Assembly: GCA_021927905.1 (NCBI GenBank)
Contig: BLLK01000082.1
Coordinates: 41,002-105,001 of the forward strand
Direction: 5' to 3'
Source of the DNA: Chaetoceros tenuissimus
Taxonomy: Eukaryota; Bacillariophyta; Thalassiosirophyceae; Chaetocerotales; Chaetocerotaceae
DNA length: 64,000 nucleotides
Part shown: positions 21,805 through 32,065 of the stretch, one piece after another
Numbering within the stretch: position 1 is the first letter of the stretch
How the letters are laid out: each line of letters starts with the position of its first letter
Translations under genes and position numbers: made by a program
Notes under the pieces: generated by a model
What the model saw: the letters and a program-made list of their open reading frames with translations, nothing else
What the model was told of the DNA's origin: nothing
The model's database searches: none

Positions 21805-22592
21805 ATGTGGAAAAAGGCAACTGCAAAAATGAGTTTGATGCTGGCAGCCCCAGTACCAGCATATGTGGTATATGATGGCCTGGAAGAGACAGAGTTGGAT
21901 GTACATGATGTTCTAGACCATTTGGATGTACTGGACCATTTGGAGTATTTGGATGGTGATGCTGCATGGAAGGAACATGCAGAACAGTTCTTTCACATCA
22001 CCTTTGTCAGCAACCACAGACAACAGGATAAGAACCCATGGTGTCTTTCTGGCGGGGAACTAGCATCAAAAAAGGAAAAACAATGGGCAAAAGAACATTT
22101 CCAAAAGGCATTTGGGGTTCAGGCACCACAGGGAAGTCAACAAGCTTTGGATGTCAAGGCATTGACTGAACTTGCTATCCAAGCAGCTGCATCTGCAGCT
22201 GTGGTAGCAGTGCAGCAGGTTAGCCCAGGTAAACAGGCAGCAAGTGGAACAACTGAAAGTCTACCAACAAATGAGTTCAATATGTCCCCAGGAGAACTGG
22301 ACGACCATCTGAGATTTTGTGGTCTCAAAGCAAATAAGGAAGACCACCTTCCAAAATATTTCAAGGAAATCAGATCCAAAAGGGCTCAGAAAGGACACAA
22401 GAAAGTGACACTTTTTAAACAAATTGTGGGAACCATGGATTACCCTTTGCATGAGGTCCTAATTTGTCAGGCTTTGTTGGATAACATCATTGCAGGTAAA
22501 TATGTTTCAGCTGATTCTTCCTTGTCAATGTCCAATTGCACAAGTGGACTGAGTGTGTTTGGGCTTTGTGTGGAAGAAGATGAAGTACTTCA
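21805..22592 (+). pseudogene. Gag-like N-terminal protein of a diatom RT element, fused to a pol C-terminus by deletion
   Basis: From an ATG at 21805 the frame begins with an acidic part (DGLEETELDVHDVLDHLDVL), then HAEQFFHITFVSNH, an Ala/Gln-rich middle, and a conserved-looking block FNMSPGELDDHLRFCGLKAN through GTMDYPLHEVLICQALLD and SVFGLCVEEDEV. I associate this last block with the first ORF of retroelements common in diatoms; function not established. At 22592/22593 homology to the inverted copy at 53733-60167 begins abruptly, and the shared frame there (SAQYSFLHNEDNPCGDAA) differs from this one. So a deletion has joined the N-terminal ORF to the end of pol. The frame nominally runs to 22680. 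Confidence 0.5.
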
Positions 22593-22740
22593 GATCAGTC
22601 AGCTCAATACTCGTTTCTTCATAATGAAGATAACCCATGTGGTGATGCTGCCATTCGGTATGCCATGGGGTCATATCTGATATCCTCAGTGGGGACTATC
22701 AGAATACAAAACACAACAAGCTCTAGAATTATCAATGAAT
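22593..22740 (+). pseudogene. C-terminal end of a retroelement pol
   Basis: Plus-strand frame SAQYSFLHNEDNPCGDAAIR, then YAMGSYLISSVGTIRIQNTT and a stop after SRIINE, immediately before LTR-like sequence. The same peptide occurs on the minus strand at 60018-60170, where it is preceded by about 30 more residues. The position before an LTR suggests it is the end of the polyprotein. The domain is unidentified. Confidence 0.45.
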
Positions 22741-22747
22741 AGGATGT

Positions 22748-23240
22748 GTCAACACCCTCCTTTCATAGCGATTCCAAAACGCTATGGGTAATGATAAACT
22801 GACTAAATATTCGTGTATTTACTTGTAAACTAATAAGATATCGCTACAAAAGGTGAAAACACACTTGTTATTACTAGATAGATTCTAAACTATAAGATAC
22901 ACCAAAACAGACAAAAAAGGTGCAATAAAAGGGATATCGAGAACCCGAAGCCTATATGTGAAGTGAAAGTGATGACGCGCTCTACCAAAGCCTATCCATA
23001 TAGAGTCAGGAGACAGACCTTTGCTCTGACCTAGACAGTGTTATGGTAGCACGTAAAACAGGGCCACACCAATATTTAATCAGGACGATTTGTGCATTAG
23101 AGTGATTGAAGTAGTTGTGGAATTGTGTTTTTCACGTGAAATTTGATTCACAGAACCACTGTTCACCTGGGTTCTCGCGCAAAAATATACAGAACTCCTT
23201 TATAAAGGTTCACCTTGTTCTCAAGACCCAACTGACGCAT
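22748..23240 (+). repeat. LTR-like sequence, copy 1
   Basis: Begins TGTCAACACCCTCC just after a pol stop codon. It shares AACGCTATGGGTAATGATAA, GAGACAGACCTTTGCTCT and CCACACCAATATT with a second LTR-like block at 55125-55500 (minus) and is near identical to 59600-60010 (minus). A TATAAA at about 23201-23206 could be its promoter. The 3' end is not defined. Confidence 0.5.
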
Positions 23241-23585
23241 TTGACTAATTCAACTGCATGAAACCACCAAATTAAATGCAATGAACAGATACTGTGACTA
23301 TGAAGATGTAATTCTGCTTTAAAAAGGTGTATAATTACTTGAGGCATCTGTCTGTCGCCAATACGTATGCGCCATAGGGGTATGGTATGGTAACTCATCA
23401 TCCATGTTTTGGTTAAAATCCATCAAGCCATGAGATAACGAAAATGTCTAGCTACATAAATATCTAAGTACAATAAATACATTATTTTTAAAAATTAACA
23501 GTATCTACATTATCCAATTCAGGGTTAGGTTGATGCTAAGGTGAAATATCAACACATCTACATATATATTATTTTCAACTTATGA

Positions 23586-24460
23586 GAAGTCCACAATTTC
23601 ATCATCTATTGCTCTTCCCTCATTAATATTTTCTGTGAAACTACCATCACAACTCTTGAAAATGAAAATACAATTTTCCATGAGGTTTTACCTTTTCCAC
23701 CGACATTGAATTTATTATTTTTTGCAATTGATCCAGGGAAATCAAGGGATGGGCAAGGGTCAGATTTTGATTGCACTAAACAGTCAAAGGGAAGCACAAA
23801 GGAGATTGTGTAAGTGTATTCCTCTTTCTTGAGCCCTCATTGATGGGCCTGCCATTTCCAGAATACATTTCAAAGAAGATTGAACTCTCCAACAAGCTGG
23901 CTTCCAATAAGAACTTTGGCATTCTTGTGGAGCTCTTTAGGTACAGTAAAAGTATAGGAACAATTTCTTCCACATCAAGAGGATGTAGAAATAAATTTCT
24001 TCAAACATGGGGGTATATCATTGATGATGAAGAAATACTTGTACCCATCTTTAACAAGAGGAGGCATTTCAAATTCCACAAAAGGTGGATTCTCCAAAGT
24101 TTTTTCCACATCAATCTTGATTTTTGGACCTAAATTATCAGAGGAATTCTTTGCAGAAGAGATCTTGTGAACCATTGTGGACTCCTCTGCAGTCTCTTAT
24201 CAACATCCTGGAAGAGTATTGACCACATGTACTGCAATCACTTGGCAAGAAGAACATGGCCAACATCATGTAGATCACACAAATGCAGGCAAGGGATTTT
24301 TCTCAGGATCTGACAAGGAAACAGAGGCCTTCTCCCTTATGCTCACAAGTTTGAAAGCTGAAAACACTAATATTATCGATGCATCATGCTCAAGACCACC
24401 TCTGGGACAAGGGCAAGCAAAAGAAACGAGAGGTGCACTGCACCTTAACTCTGCAGCCAT
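23586..24460 (-). pseudogene. Unidentified nested-unit gene, copy 1
   Basis: Minus-strand frames give VHKISSAKNSSDNLGPKIKI (24175-23975), MEEIVPILLLYLKSSTRMPK (23973-23776) and FDCLVQSKSDPCPSLDFPGS (23797-23606). The frame ending at 24275 (CSAPLVSFACPCPRGGLEHD) is in register with the first. Two frame changes, or short introns, separate the parts. Compared with copy 2 there is a 9-nt difference within the second part, an exact three-codon indel, which argues that the frame once coded. I do not recognise the product; Cys-poor, mixed alpha/beta-looking. Confidence 0.35.
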
Positions 24461-24529
24461 TAGAAGTATGCTCTTGTACTGTGAAGCTCACTTGCACTAT
24501 CTACATATTCGTGACGCAATCTGACCTCT

Positions 24530-26860
24530 TTTGAATTGCACATCATCACACTATCAAATCTCATTGTAAGTCTTGTTATTACATTACAAGTGTTAGATAT
24601 GAACCAGTCATTAAATGGATAATGTAAAATGTAAACCAAAATTGAAAGTCAAACCTTGAGTATCCTTCTCATCACTCAGGATGGGATATACTACCCTTCA
24701 CTTCATTTCTCAAGTCACATGTATTTTTGCAGTATCGCCTATACTACCACACAACAAGAAACATTGTTCCTATCAGTAGTAGCTTCGATCCAATCTAACA
24801 AAGCACATACTTGACTCCCCTTAAGTCATGAACCTAAACAGTTCTTTCTTGAATCAACTGTCTTGAACTAAATCAGCCTAAGTCTCTCTACTCTTCCATG
24901 CTTCTCGCACTACACAGTAGTCACCTAAAGGTTTTGCAAGTTGCATTCTGATGGAGCAAAGTTATAATTTCTACTATACCTATTCCTGTCTGCTAAAATG
25001 AAACACAAGACAGTCTACTCATTCAATTGAGTCCTCTTACACTTTCAAACAATATGGTATGAACATGCTGTCTCTTAAGCCATGCCGCTATCAGACATGC
25101 TACGGAACGCATACTCAACCCTCGTTGTCAGTAGAAACAATAACAAAAAGGTCATCACAAAATGTTGGCTTGAGTTTAATGCAAATGTTCACACAATTCT
25201 ATGAGTACTTTGAAAATTCACTTCTTGATTCTCCACTCTGTTACAAAAATCAGAATATCATCTCTGATTCATTCTATTACAACAAGATGACTTTTATCTC
25301 AAACTTCCTATAATGGGCATACACTAATGCTTCCATTGCAAATTCAGGTATACTTCTCCATTCAAATGCAATCCATTATATTCTTCACACACATTTGCTG
25401 GTGATGACACAGTCGTTGCAACTCCATGCTACAATTGTCAAAGTGCACACTAGACACCAAAGTAATAAAGCAACAAAATGCAATTGGACAACGAACACTT
25501 ATCGCACTTTGCAGATCATGCTTATTGCACCTTGTGGATCTAGGACCTTTCTAGCATCCACTGCAGCTAGTCAATCGATGCAATGAAGTAGTAACTCTGA
25601 GATGGGACTTCACCTGTTCTTTAAGTATCTAGCATTGGTTGGCATAATGAATCTACTCAAGATACCCAATGGAGCCACCTTCTCATGGTTGGCATCTTGT
25701 ATCTTCACTGTGATACCCACTGGAGCCACCTTTGTTGCCTACAATAATTCATTAGAAATAATTCCACTCATTCGAAACCACAGCACTCTCGCATATTGTT
25801 CTGAATTCCACACTTTTAAAGCCTGGCAATAATTTCTCTGCAAACAGCTGTAAACGATGCAATAGTTACTCAGGTTACTTGGCAAAGAAGGCTTGAACTA
25901 GGTGTGACACAATCACACACTGCAGTATCAATTTCTTCTACCTCAAGCCTGAAAATGGTGAGTTAGTAGGACATCTTGAACCTATACAATAATGAATTCA
26001 GCATCTGCTTGTTGTGTAATATCATGATGTAATAATAACATCCAGATCATGTCTTGACTGATGCATATGCACTATACTGTATGGAGGTCATTCTCACAAT
26101 CAATATGTTTGGTCGCTCTATATCTAATGCTTTTCCAACTTGATATCTTGATGGTAATAATGATCCCTCCTTGAATGTGCTCAATGCTCTGACAAAATTC
26201 ACTGAGGTGTCAAAGTTTACACTCATCGACAATTATAATCTGCAATCTTATCTTGCGATCCAAGATCAACTGTTTCGTAATCTCATAATCGTTATCTAGG
26301 AAAATCCTTCTTCACACAAAGTAATTCATTCTCTTGACGCACTTATGACAAAGCTATGAGATGATAAGACATCTGAATTGTTTTTGCATTACAACAAGAC
26401 ACTTAAAATAAATAAACCTTAAAACGTATTTGTGGTCACTTTGGCAATACAATTACAAATCACCATCTGCATGTGTTTCCGTCAGTGAAACAAACAAAAA
26501 TAATTATTTCAAAACCACATCAACTTATGTGAGTCATACAAGCTTTCTTGTAGACCAAGAAGAGAAATGGAGAAAGGAGATTGTAGGCTTTCACCAAACA
26601 GATCTCATCATCTCTGTATCAAGTCCCCCATTTCATGTAGAAGTCAATACACTGCACATCAGTAATACAATTCCACTTTCAGGAACATGCTAATAATTTC
26701 AAAACAAGAACATGAGAGTCTCCGTAGATGAGCATACACCAACTCATTTTCTAACAATCAGACTCTTTCACAATTCAAGTTCACAATATCTCTAACAACA
26801 TTCGATGCTATGACTTCGAGCAGGCAATGATATAATACCAACACAACCAAGGTGCATACA
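24530..26860. other. Nested unit interior, copy 1, no identifiable gene
   Basis: Near identical to the inverted stretch at about 55990-58300. Short minus-strand frames such as the one at 26047-26232 (SVNFDTSVNFVRALSTFKEG) and the stretch 25590-25950 (minus: TAVCKALKVWNSEQYARVLW in copy 2) look protein-like but are interrupted by stops. This could be a multi-exon gene whose introns I cannot place, or a decayed one. Confidence 0.35.
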
Positions 26861-26871
26861 CTTCCCCTCAC

Positions 26872-27126
26872 TTAACCACTTGTCAGCAATACATGTTTCT
26901 GAAGAAGTGATACCATTGTGTATCCAGTACTTATCCAACATGCATGAGAAGGTGCTAGACCAATTTGGTATCTTATACTATCTTGCCTACGCAAATCTGC
27001 TGCCACATGCATTAATTTTGAGCATTTGGAGCTATGACTAGTTCTTTCTACTACTCTATCAAACGGTTTGTGAGATGAATGTATATTCAGCAGCAACTCA
27101 TAACCCGGAATAGTTACTGTGACCAA
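26872..27126 (-). CDS. Conserved nested-unit ORF, copy 1, unknown
   Basis: An 84-codon frame starting at a non-ATG codon: VTVTIPGYELLLNIHSSHKP, then FDRVVERTSHSSKCSKLMHV and QIGLAPSHACWISTGYTMVS. The copy at 55703-55969 has four additional codons after NIH, an exact 12-nt insertion, and one R/Q-type change. The frame-preserving indel suggests translation, either as an exon or part of a longer protein. Upstream in copy 2 the same frame reads KTVIFHGSRGMGK before two stops. No family recognised. Confidence 0.4.
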   Translation of the reverse strand: MVTVTIPGYELLLNIHSSHKPFDRVVERTSHSSKCSKLMHVAADLRRQDSIRYQIGLAPSHACWISTGYTMVSLLQKHVLLTSG

Positions 27127-27289
27127 GTGTCATAATTATTTGCCCATGCCTCTGCTACCATGGAAGATGACGGTCTTCTCATTTCCTTTAAATGTCATCT
27201 TTTACTGAAGCAGGGTACAATATGAAACTATTTTTCACTCAATACTCCACCAGAGTAAATGCTTCCACACAAGTCTGCACAATGATCAC

Positions 27290-27728
27290 CAGAAGCAGCA
27301 GCTGCACTTCGAGAGGAAACATTGCAGAAAGTAAGAAATGGATATGCAAGAAGATTGTATGGGGACATTCCATATCAACTAAGATTGTATGGGGAAATTC
27401 CATATCAACTTCCAAAGAATCTGAAAATATCCCTATCCCACATAAAAGTCGGAAATTCAGAGTCATTTTGGATCTGTCTTTTGCATTACAAATGGATGCA
27501 CATAGGATCCCATCCATTGGAGTCAGAAATGACATCTCGTGCAAGAAGCTTCAACATCTCTTCAGATGCATGCTGCATGGGATTCACAGTATATTTCCAC
27601 CACCGGACATGAAGGGGAAGATTCTCAGGTCAGTGTCGCCAAATACGAAACCACTAGAGGAAGTGTCCCAAACATGGGGAATATTATTTGGAACACAAGA
27701 AGGTACTGAAACGCATATTATCTTTTAG
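27290..27728 (+). pseudogene. Reverse transcriptase N-terminal fragment, copy 1
   Basis: Shifted plus-strand frames combine to give LQKVRNGYARRLYGDI, then IPHKSRKFRVILDLSFALQM and a SDACCMGFTVYFHHR segment. The block PHKSR-x-FR-x-ILDLSF is the N-terminal fingers motif of a reverse-transcriptase family I know as abundant in diatoms (DIRS/Ty3-like rather than copia; exact clade uncertain). The catalytic domain beyond it is missing. A 30-bp tandem duplication (about 27352-27411) has inserted extra residues. Confidence 0.55.
27352..27411 (+). repeat. 30-bp tandem duplication inside the RT fragment
   Basis: GATTGTATGGGGACATTCCA...ATCAACTAA is followed by a second copy GATTGTATGGGGAAATTCCA. Copy 2 has the same duplication at about 54548-54600, so it predates the large inverted duplication. 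Confidence 0.8.
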
Positions 27729-27823
27729 CAAAAGCCTGTGAGAATCATGGAACGACGTATGGAAGGGATTCTTAGATAGCTCTGGGCATAACTAAAAGTC
27801 AATTGATAGATAGAGCACCGAAG

Positions 27824-27877
27824 TGAAAATTTTGTATGGGGGGTTTGCAAGTGAAAATTTTGTATGGGGGGTTTGCA
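27824..27877 (+). repeat. 27-bp tandem duplication
   Basis: GTGAAAATTTTGTATGGGGG plus GTTTGCAA appears twice in direct succession. Copy 2 (54100-54126) carries only one unit, so this duplication arose after the two large copies separated. Confidence 0.85.
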
Positions 27878-28467
27878 AGTGCTATTACTTTACGACGCTA
27901 GGGTGCATAAGAAGGAAAGCACTCTGGCATTAGGTTTTATAACCTAGTTGAGAAAATAGGCCAGTTTTCTGACGTGGAATCTGGAAAATATACTGGAGCT
28001 TCGAATACTGGATTGAAAACTGACTCCCAAGGAAAGCAATGACCAAGGGAGTCACGTTTGAGATCTAGTAAGGTTACTACAACTTTTGTATTGTTTTAGG
28101 CAACTCTGCATTCTCCAAGAATTCACAGTGGAGTGCCTAACTAATATTGCTTTAGGTGACTCTGCAGAGTGAGGTGGACCTTTGGCCCACCCCTAACTAA
28201 TATTGGAACAAACTTGTAAGAGAAGTTCCAGGTTGTGGCTATCAGTTGAATATCACATGTTTGAGATATGTTTAGTGGAAAAATACACCTTGCAAGTCAA
28301 TTCTCTGTCTAATATGTGAAGCTTCAGTATGTATTCTGGATTTCCACGTCAGAAAACTGGTCTTTGTGCCCAGGTCCTATTATCTTGATTAGGTTGTCAA
28401 ACCTAATGCAAGAGTGCTCACTGACTTATGCACCCTAGCGTCATAAAGTAATATCACTTGCTACCCC
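27866..28467. mobile_element. ~600-bp foldback element / MITE with ~140-bp inverted arms
   Basis: The left arm starting GGGGTTTGCAAGTGCTATTA and including GACGCTAGGGTGCATAAG is repeated inverted at about 28322-28467, ending TAATATCACTTGCTACCCCC. The arms are about 80% similar. The interior contains a duplicated TTAGGTGACTCTGCAGAGTG / TTAGGCAACTCTGCATTCTC block and codes for nothing. Copy 2 retains one arm and part of the interior (53733-54112). No target duplication was defined. Confidence 0.6.
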
Positions 28468-28520
28468 CGAAAATTATTCTTGAAAATAAGGATGGGTTGT
28501 TCCTATTCTCTATCTGGTAT

Positions 28521-28790
28521 CTAGGCAAGTATGTTCCTGCCCAAGCACATCAAGTGCCTATTGAATACCAATCTCAGTGATTCGATACAATACAGAAGAA
28601 ACCTGTTCATTCTATCTCTGGTGACTAGGGCACAATTATCTTGTAGCACATCAAGAACTTCTTGAATGGAATTCTCAGGGATAGTTTCCAGTATGAAAGT
28701 TTTCTTGTTGGATACCACAATTGGTGAATCTTTCAGCAGAACTCCAGCACTCATGGTGCTCTCCCTTTTGACTTTAGATGCACCAAACAA
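28521..28790 (-). CDS. Hypothetical ORF, 89 codons
   Basis: Minus-strand frame with MSAGVLLKDSPIVVSNKKTF and ETIPENSIQEVLDVLQDNCA segments. The start could be one of two Met codons near 28754-28790. It lies downstream of the membrane ORF at 29175-30254 on the same strand and could be a later exon of that gene. No family recognised. Confidence 0.3.
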   Translation of the reverse strand: MFGASKVKRESTMSAGVLLKDSPIVVSNKKTFILETIPENSIQEVLDVLQDNCALVTRDRMNRFLLYCIESLRLVFNRHLMCLGRNILA

Positions 28791-28826
28791 TATGTCCCAT
28801 CCTCAAGGCAATGAGCAAATAATGTT

Positions 28827-28916
28827 GATTGATTGAGCAGACACAGCAACTTTATCTGACTCAGAGTAAAATTTGATTGAGCAGACACAGCAACTTTATC
28901 TGACTCAGAGTAAAGT
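28827..28916. repeat. 44-bp tandem duplication
   Basis: GATTGAGCAGACACAGCAAC and the following 24 bases are present twice with a period of 44 bp (28831 and 28875). Near-perfect copies imply a recent slippage or repair event. Confidence 0.9.
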
Positions 28917-29174
28917 TTATCTCTCTTTTCATATGTAATATTTGTACAAATGGTGCCATAGAATAAAATTCTAGCCTATAGAAATATCCTGGTCATTTCA
29001 CAAAGACTCTCTTGGGTAGATTGTAGAGCTACTCTGATCATTTTATGAAGACTCTTGTGATACCATGCCTCCAAAGACCTCACAACATCTATATAAGAAT
29101 CTTTCCTTCATAGTTCCTACAACTTTTGGCATCTTGAATGGTTTGCCCTTCAACTCTTTGTGATCACCTGGACA

Positions 29175-30254
29175 TCAATGTTTAACAATGTAACTGTCAA
29201 ACTCTACTAAAAAATCCAGTTCATTGACATCGTATCTTGATGATGATTTGATAGCATTACCTGTAACTACAAGGTCTGAGTGTTCTGCGAGAAATGCTGA
29301 AATGCTTCTCCAGTATGCCAATGCCTTTATGAATACGTTGTGTACACTTCCATGAAAGTAGAGCAATCCAAACAAGTCAAGAATATAAGTCAATATTGCA
29401 ACAACACATCCAATTTCAAGTCCAGAACATTCAACCCATGTGCACTTGATGAGTTCTATATTCTTGTTGTATCCATTGTCTACATAGCAATGAAAACAAC
29501 TCTTAACTCTGTGCGCAACAAAAGATAAGATAAAAGCAAGATAGATATTCATCAATACCATCTGTGTAATGAAAAGATAACTCAAACATGCCTGTGCCAA
29601 AATGCTTCTCCAGTATGCCAATGCCTTTATGAATACGTTGTGTACACTTCCATGAAAGTAGAGCAATCCAAACAAGTCAAGAATATAAGTCAATATTGCA
29701 ACAACACATCCAATTTCAAGTCCAGAACATTCAACCCATGTGCACTTGATGAGTTCTATATTCTTGTTGTATCCATTGTCTACATAGCAATGAAAACAAC
29801 TCTTAACTCTGTGCGCAACAAAAGATAAGATAAAAGCAAGATAGATATTCATCAATACCATCTGTGTAATGAAAAGATAACTCAAACATGCCTTTGCATT
29901 CACAGAACTTGATTGATATTCAATACCATATTTCTCCATGGTTGAGTACTGTACTATGTCAGAAATCATCAAAGAGACTGAGCATCTATCTGTGGACTTC
30001 ACAACAATTTGGTCAATTTTCTTTCAAGGTTTGATGTTCAAAGTCATATGAAAGAAAACAAAGTGAAAGTGTCTTGAGTACAGTTGGAGACAGTTCAAGT
30101 AAATTCTGAGATAAGCACAAGCCAAAGCACTTTCAGCAATGGTTGGTAGCATCCATAAGAAAAGATATTTGACCAACGTGTCAAATGCCAGGTATTCTCT
30201 TTCCATCGACTCGTCTTGAACCTTCTTTTGAACAGATACTTTGAGCACCTTCAT
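29175..30254 (-). pseudogene. Multi-span membrane protein ORF with a 100-codon tandem duplication and one in-frame TGA
   Basis: One minus-strand frame runs from about 30254 to 29175, interrupted only by a TGA at 30024-30026. The part after the stop (275 codons) has four to six hydrophobic segments, including LFITQMVLMNIYLAFILSFV and CVVAILTYILDLFGLLYFHG. Each pair occurs twice because 294 bp are duplicated in tandem with a 300-bp period. The N-terminal part has another hydrophobic span (LFLWMLPTIAESALACAYL). I do not recognise the family. It could be a host gene inactivated by the TGA, a spliced gene, or a mobile-element membrane ORF. Confidence 0.4.
29300..29893. repeat. Perfect tandem duplication, 294 bp at a 300-bp period
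   Basis: 29300-29593 and 29600-29893 are identical base for base as far as I can compare. The period is exactly 100 codons, so the ORF stays open across both units. Zero divergence means it is very recent or an assembly artefact. Confidence 0.95.
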
Positions 30255-30479
30255 AGCTGGAAATGTAAATGTGTAGCAGGTCGCAATTATTATAATAATG
30301 AAGATGAAATAATTAGTACTTCCTTTGAAAGAAAAGAGGTTGGTGCATACGGTGAAACGTTAGTCACATGTTTTGGGGGTGAATTTTTTGGGGGGATAAT
30401 AAAACTGCATCATGTTCAGAAATATATGACGTCACATATAAGTGTTAATAGACAGCTAGCTGATCTGTCTATTAGATAG
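30255..30479. other. Intergenic, short palindromes
   Basis: No gene. TAGCTGATCTGTCTATTAGA followed by TAGACTAGC forms a small inverted repeat at about 30450-30485 next to the transposon end. Confidence 0.35.
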
Positions 30480-30584
30480 ACTAGCCGTCATCAGGGTGAA
30501 AGAAAAAAAAATATCGGCCAAGGTGGGAAGACGAGGGGAATTTTTTTTCAAAAATAAAAATATCGGCAACGGTGACGGTCGGCC
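30480..30584 (-). mobile_element. End fragment of the Harbinger-like MITE family
   Basis: Read on the minus strand this begins GGCCGACCGTCACCGT and continues with CGATATTTTT, A/T runs, CCCCTC, a second CCGATATTTTTT and TTTCACCC...GATGACGG. The same order of blocks forms the left end of the MITE at 46637-47551 over about 120 bp. The opposite inverted end is not visible upstream, so it is a solo end or a deleted copy. It supplies the immediate 5' flank of the sulfotransferase gene. Confidence 0.75.
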
Positions 30585-30621
30585 TTCTCATTTTTCTATT
30601 CTTCCTTTTTTTTCTCATGCA

Positions 30622-32065
30622 ATGAAACAAAAAAATCATCTTTTTTTCATTTTCGTGATTTTGTGTTCGGCAACATACCATCTGTTTTATGACAGAACTC
30701 TAAGTAACATTGCCAATTCAATCAGTTTTCACAATCGACTAAAGATAGAAAAAAAAATGTCAAAACTACAGAAACTATCTCTTGAACTTTTAGCGGATAA
30801 TAATAGACCTCAACCACCTAGTCCTACCTTAGGAGCATTTGTACATGTTGGTAAAACGGGAGGGAGTACTCTAACCCAAATGCTCAAATTTGGTTGTCAC
30901 TCTTTTGTAGTTCGGGAATGTAAATATAATACTCAAAGATTAAATCAAAGATTGACTCAATCTGCTGTAAGTAATCTTACAACTTATTTTCATACACCTG
31001 ATATGAATAGGAATAGAAAAGGACTTTACTCGAGACATCTCTTTAATTTTTACTTATTCACAATTCGAGATCCATTCGAGCGAGCAGTCTCAGCATTTCT
31101 CTATTCTCATCCTGAGAATAGGATAGCAGAGATTCCGTACAAAGAATGGAAAAGAAAATATCCTGAAAAATTCAACAATATGCTTAAAACTCAAAATGAA
31201 TCAAAAATATTTGAGAAATTTTCAAAGGGATACAAAAGAAAAGCTCACATATATCCAAGGCAGTATAAATCCCTTTTTAGCGAGAATGGAGTTAACCTTA
31301 TAGCATACAATTGCTTTCCAACAATTGAGAAATTCGCTACTCATTGTCTCAAAAAAACAATTTAAGAAATTTGTCTGTCACAAACAAAACTTATTTAGAG
31401 AATATGGTAGAAAACAAAAAATGTGATGATCTTGCGAATATGATTATGCAACGAGGTCTTGTTTGGCCTCAAGTGATGGAACATTTCTATCATGACTTGA
31501 ATTCTATAACGTGGAACATAGGCGTTGGCCTGATTAAGCATCAAAATCTTCTTTTCTCTCGTAATGAAACAAAAATAAAAGAGTTGAAAAATTCTATAAA
31601 TGACCAATTTGTGGATGCTATTGTTGAGGACATTGATAATACATTATAAGTACAAGCTCATTTTCTCATGAAAATGTTTCGTCGACAATCATGACTATCA
31701 GAACAGAGTTTTTGGAAAAAGATTGGATTCAAGCAAATGCTTATCTTGGACAAAATTCAACAGATGTCCAAGTTCCTCAGACGAAAGTGAGAGATTCAAG
31801 TTTTGTTTTCAGGCCAGTTGTGAATAATTTGAGCTCCAAAGGCATTAAAAATCTTTGCTTGTCTCTAGAAAAAGAATATTCTATTTATTTCAGTCTTCTA
31901 TTTTCTTCTGCGAATTTATCACGTGAAAATGTAAAAGATTCAATAGTCATCGCCAAAAGAAATTGTGGAAAATGGTTAGATTTTGATTCAGGACCAAAAA
32001 CGTTAAATGAAATACATGGTCAAGAATGGTTCGAATTTTGCAAGAAATGGAAGTGCTCAATTTGA
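30622..32065 (+). pseudogene. Golgi-type sulfotransferase gene with two frame breaks
   Basis: Predicted to transfer sulfate from PAPS to a carbohydrate or glycoprotein. From the ATG at 30622 a signal anchor (LFFIFVILCSATYHLFY) is followed by the PAPS 5'-phosphosulfate loop HVGKTGGSTLTQM and the 3'-phosphate block FTIRDPFERAVSAFLYSHP. The first frame stops at 31363-31365 just after a run of seven A at 31351-31357. The next frame (to 31649) holds KKCDDLANMIMQRG and HFYHDLNSITWNIG, and a third (31691-32065) holds IRTEFLEKDWIQANAYLG and CGKWLDFD, all in the order expected for sulfotransferases of diatoms. Either two indels inactivated it, the assembly has homopolymer errors, or small introns are present; I found no convincing splice sites. 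An in-frame upstream ATG at 30496 lies inside the MITE end. Confidence 0.7.

Larger units (their letters stand above)
22593..28290 (+). repeat. Large inverted duplication, copy 1 (composite retroelement unit)
   Basis: This 5.7-kb segment is repeated in opposite orientation at 53733-60167. Both copies contain, in the same relative order, a pol C-terminal remnant, LTR-like sequence, a roughly 4-kb nested unit with ORFs on the opposite strand, and an RT fragment. Many hundred-base stretches are near identical. Copy 2 has an additional block of about 0.9 kb (about 54690-55580) absent here. Copy 1 has a longer form of the small inverted-repeat element at its right end. Confidence 0.9.

Noticed and set aside
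27352-28916. Short tandem duplications as a CRISPR-like array
   Set aside because: They are adjacent duplications without spacers, in a eukaryotic repeat region.
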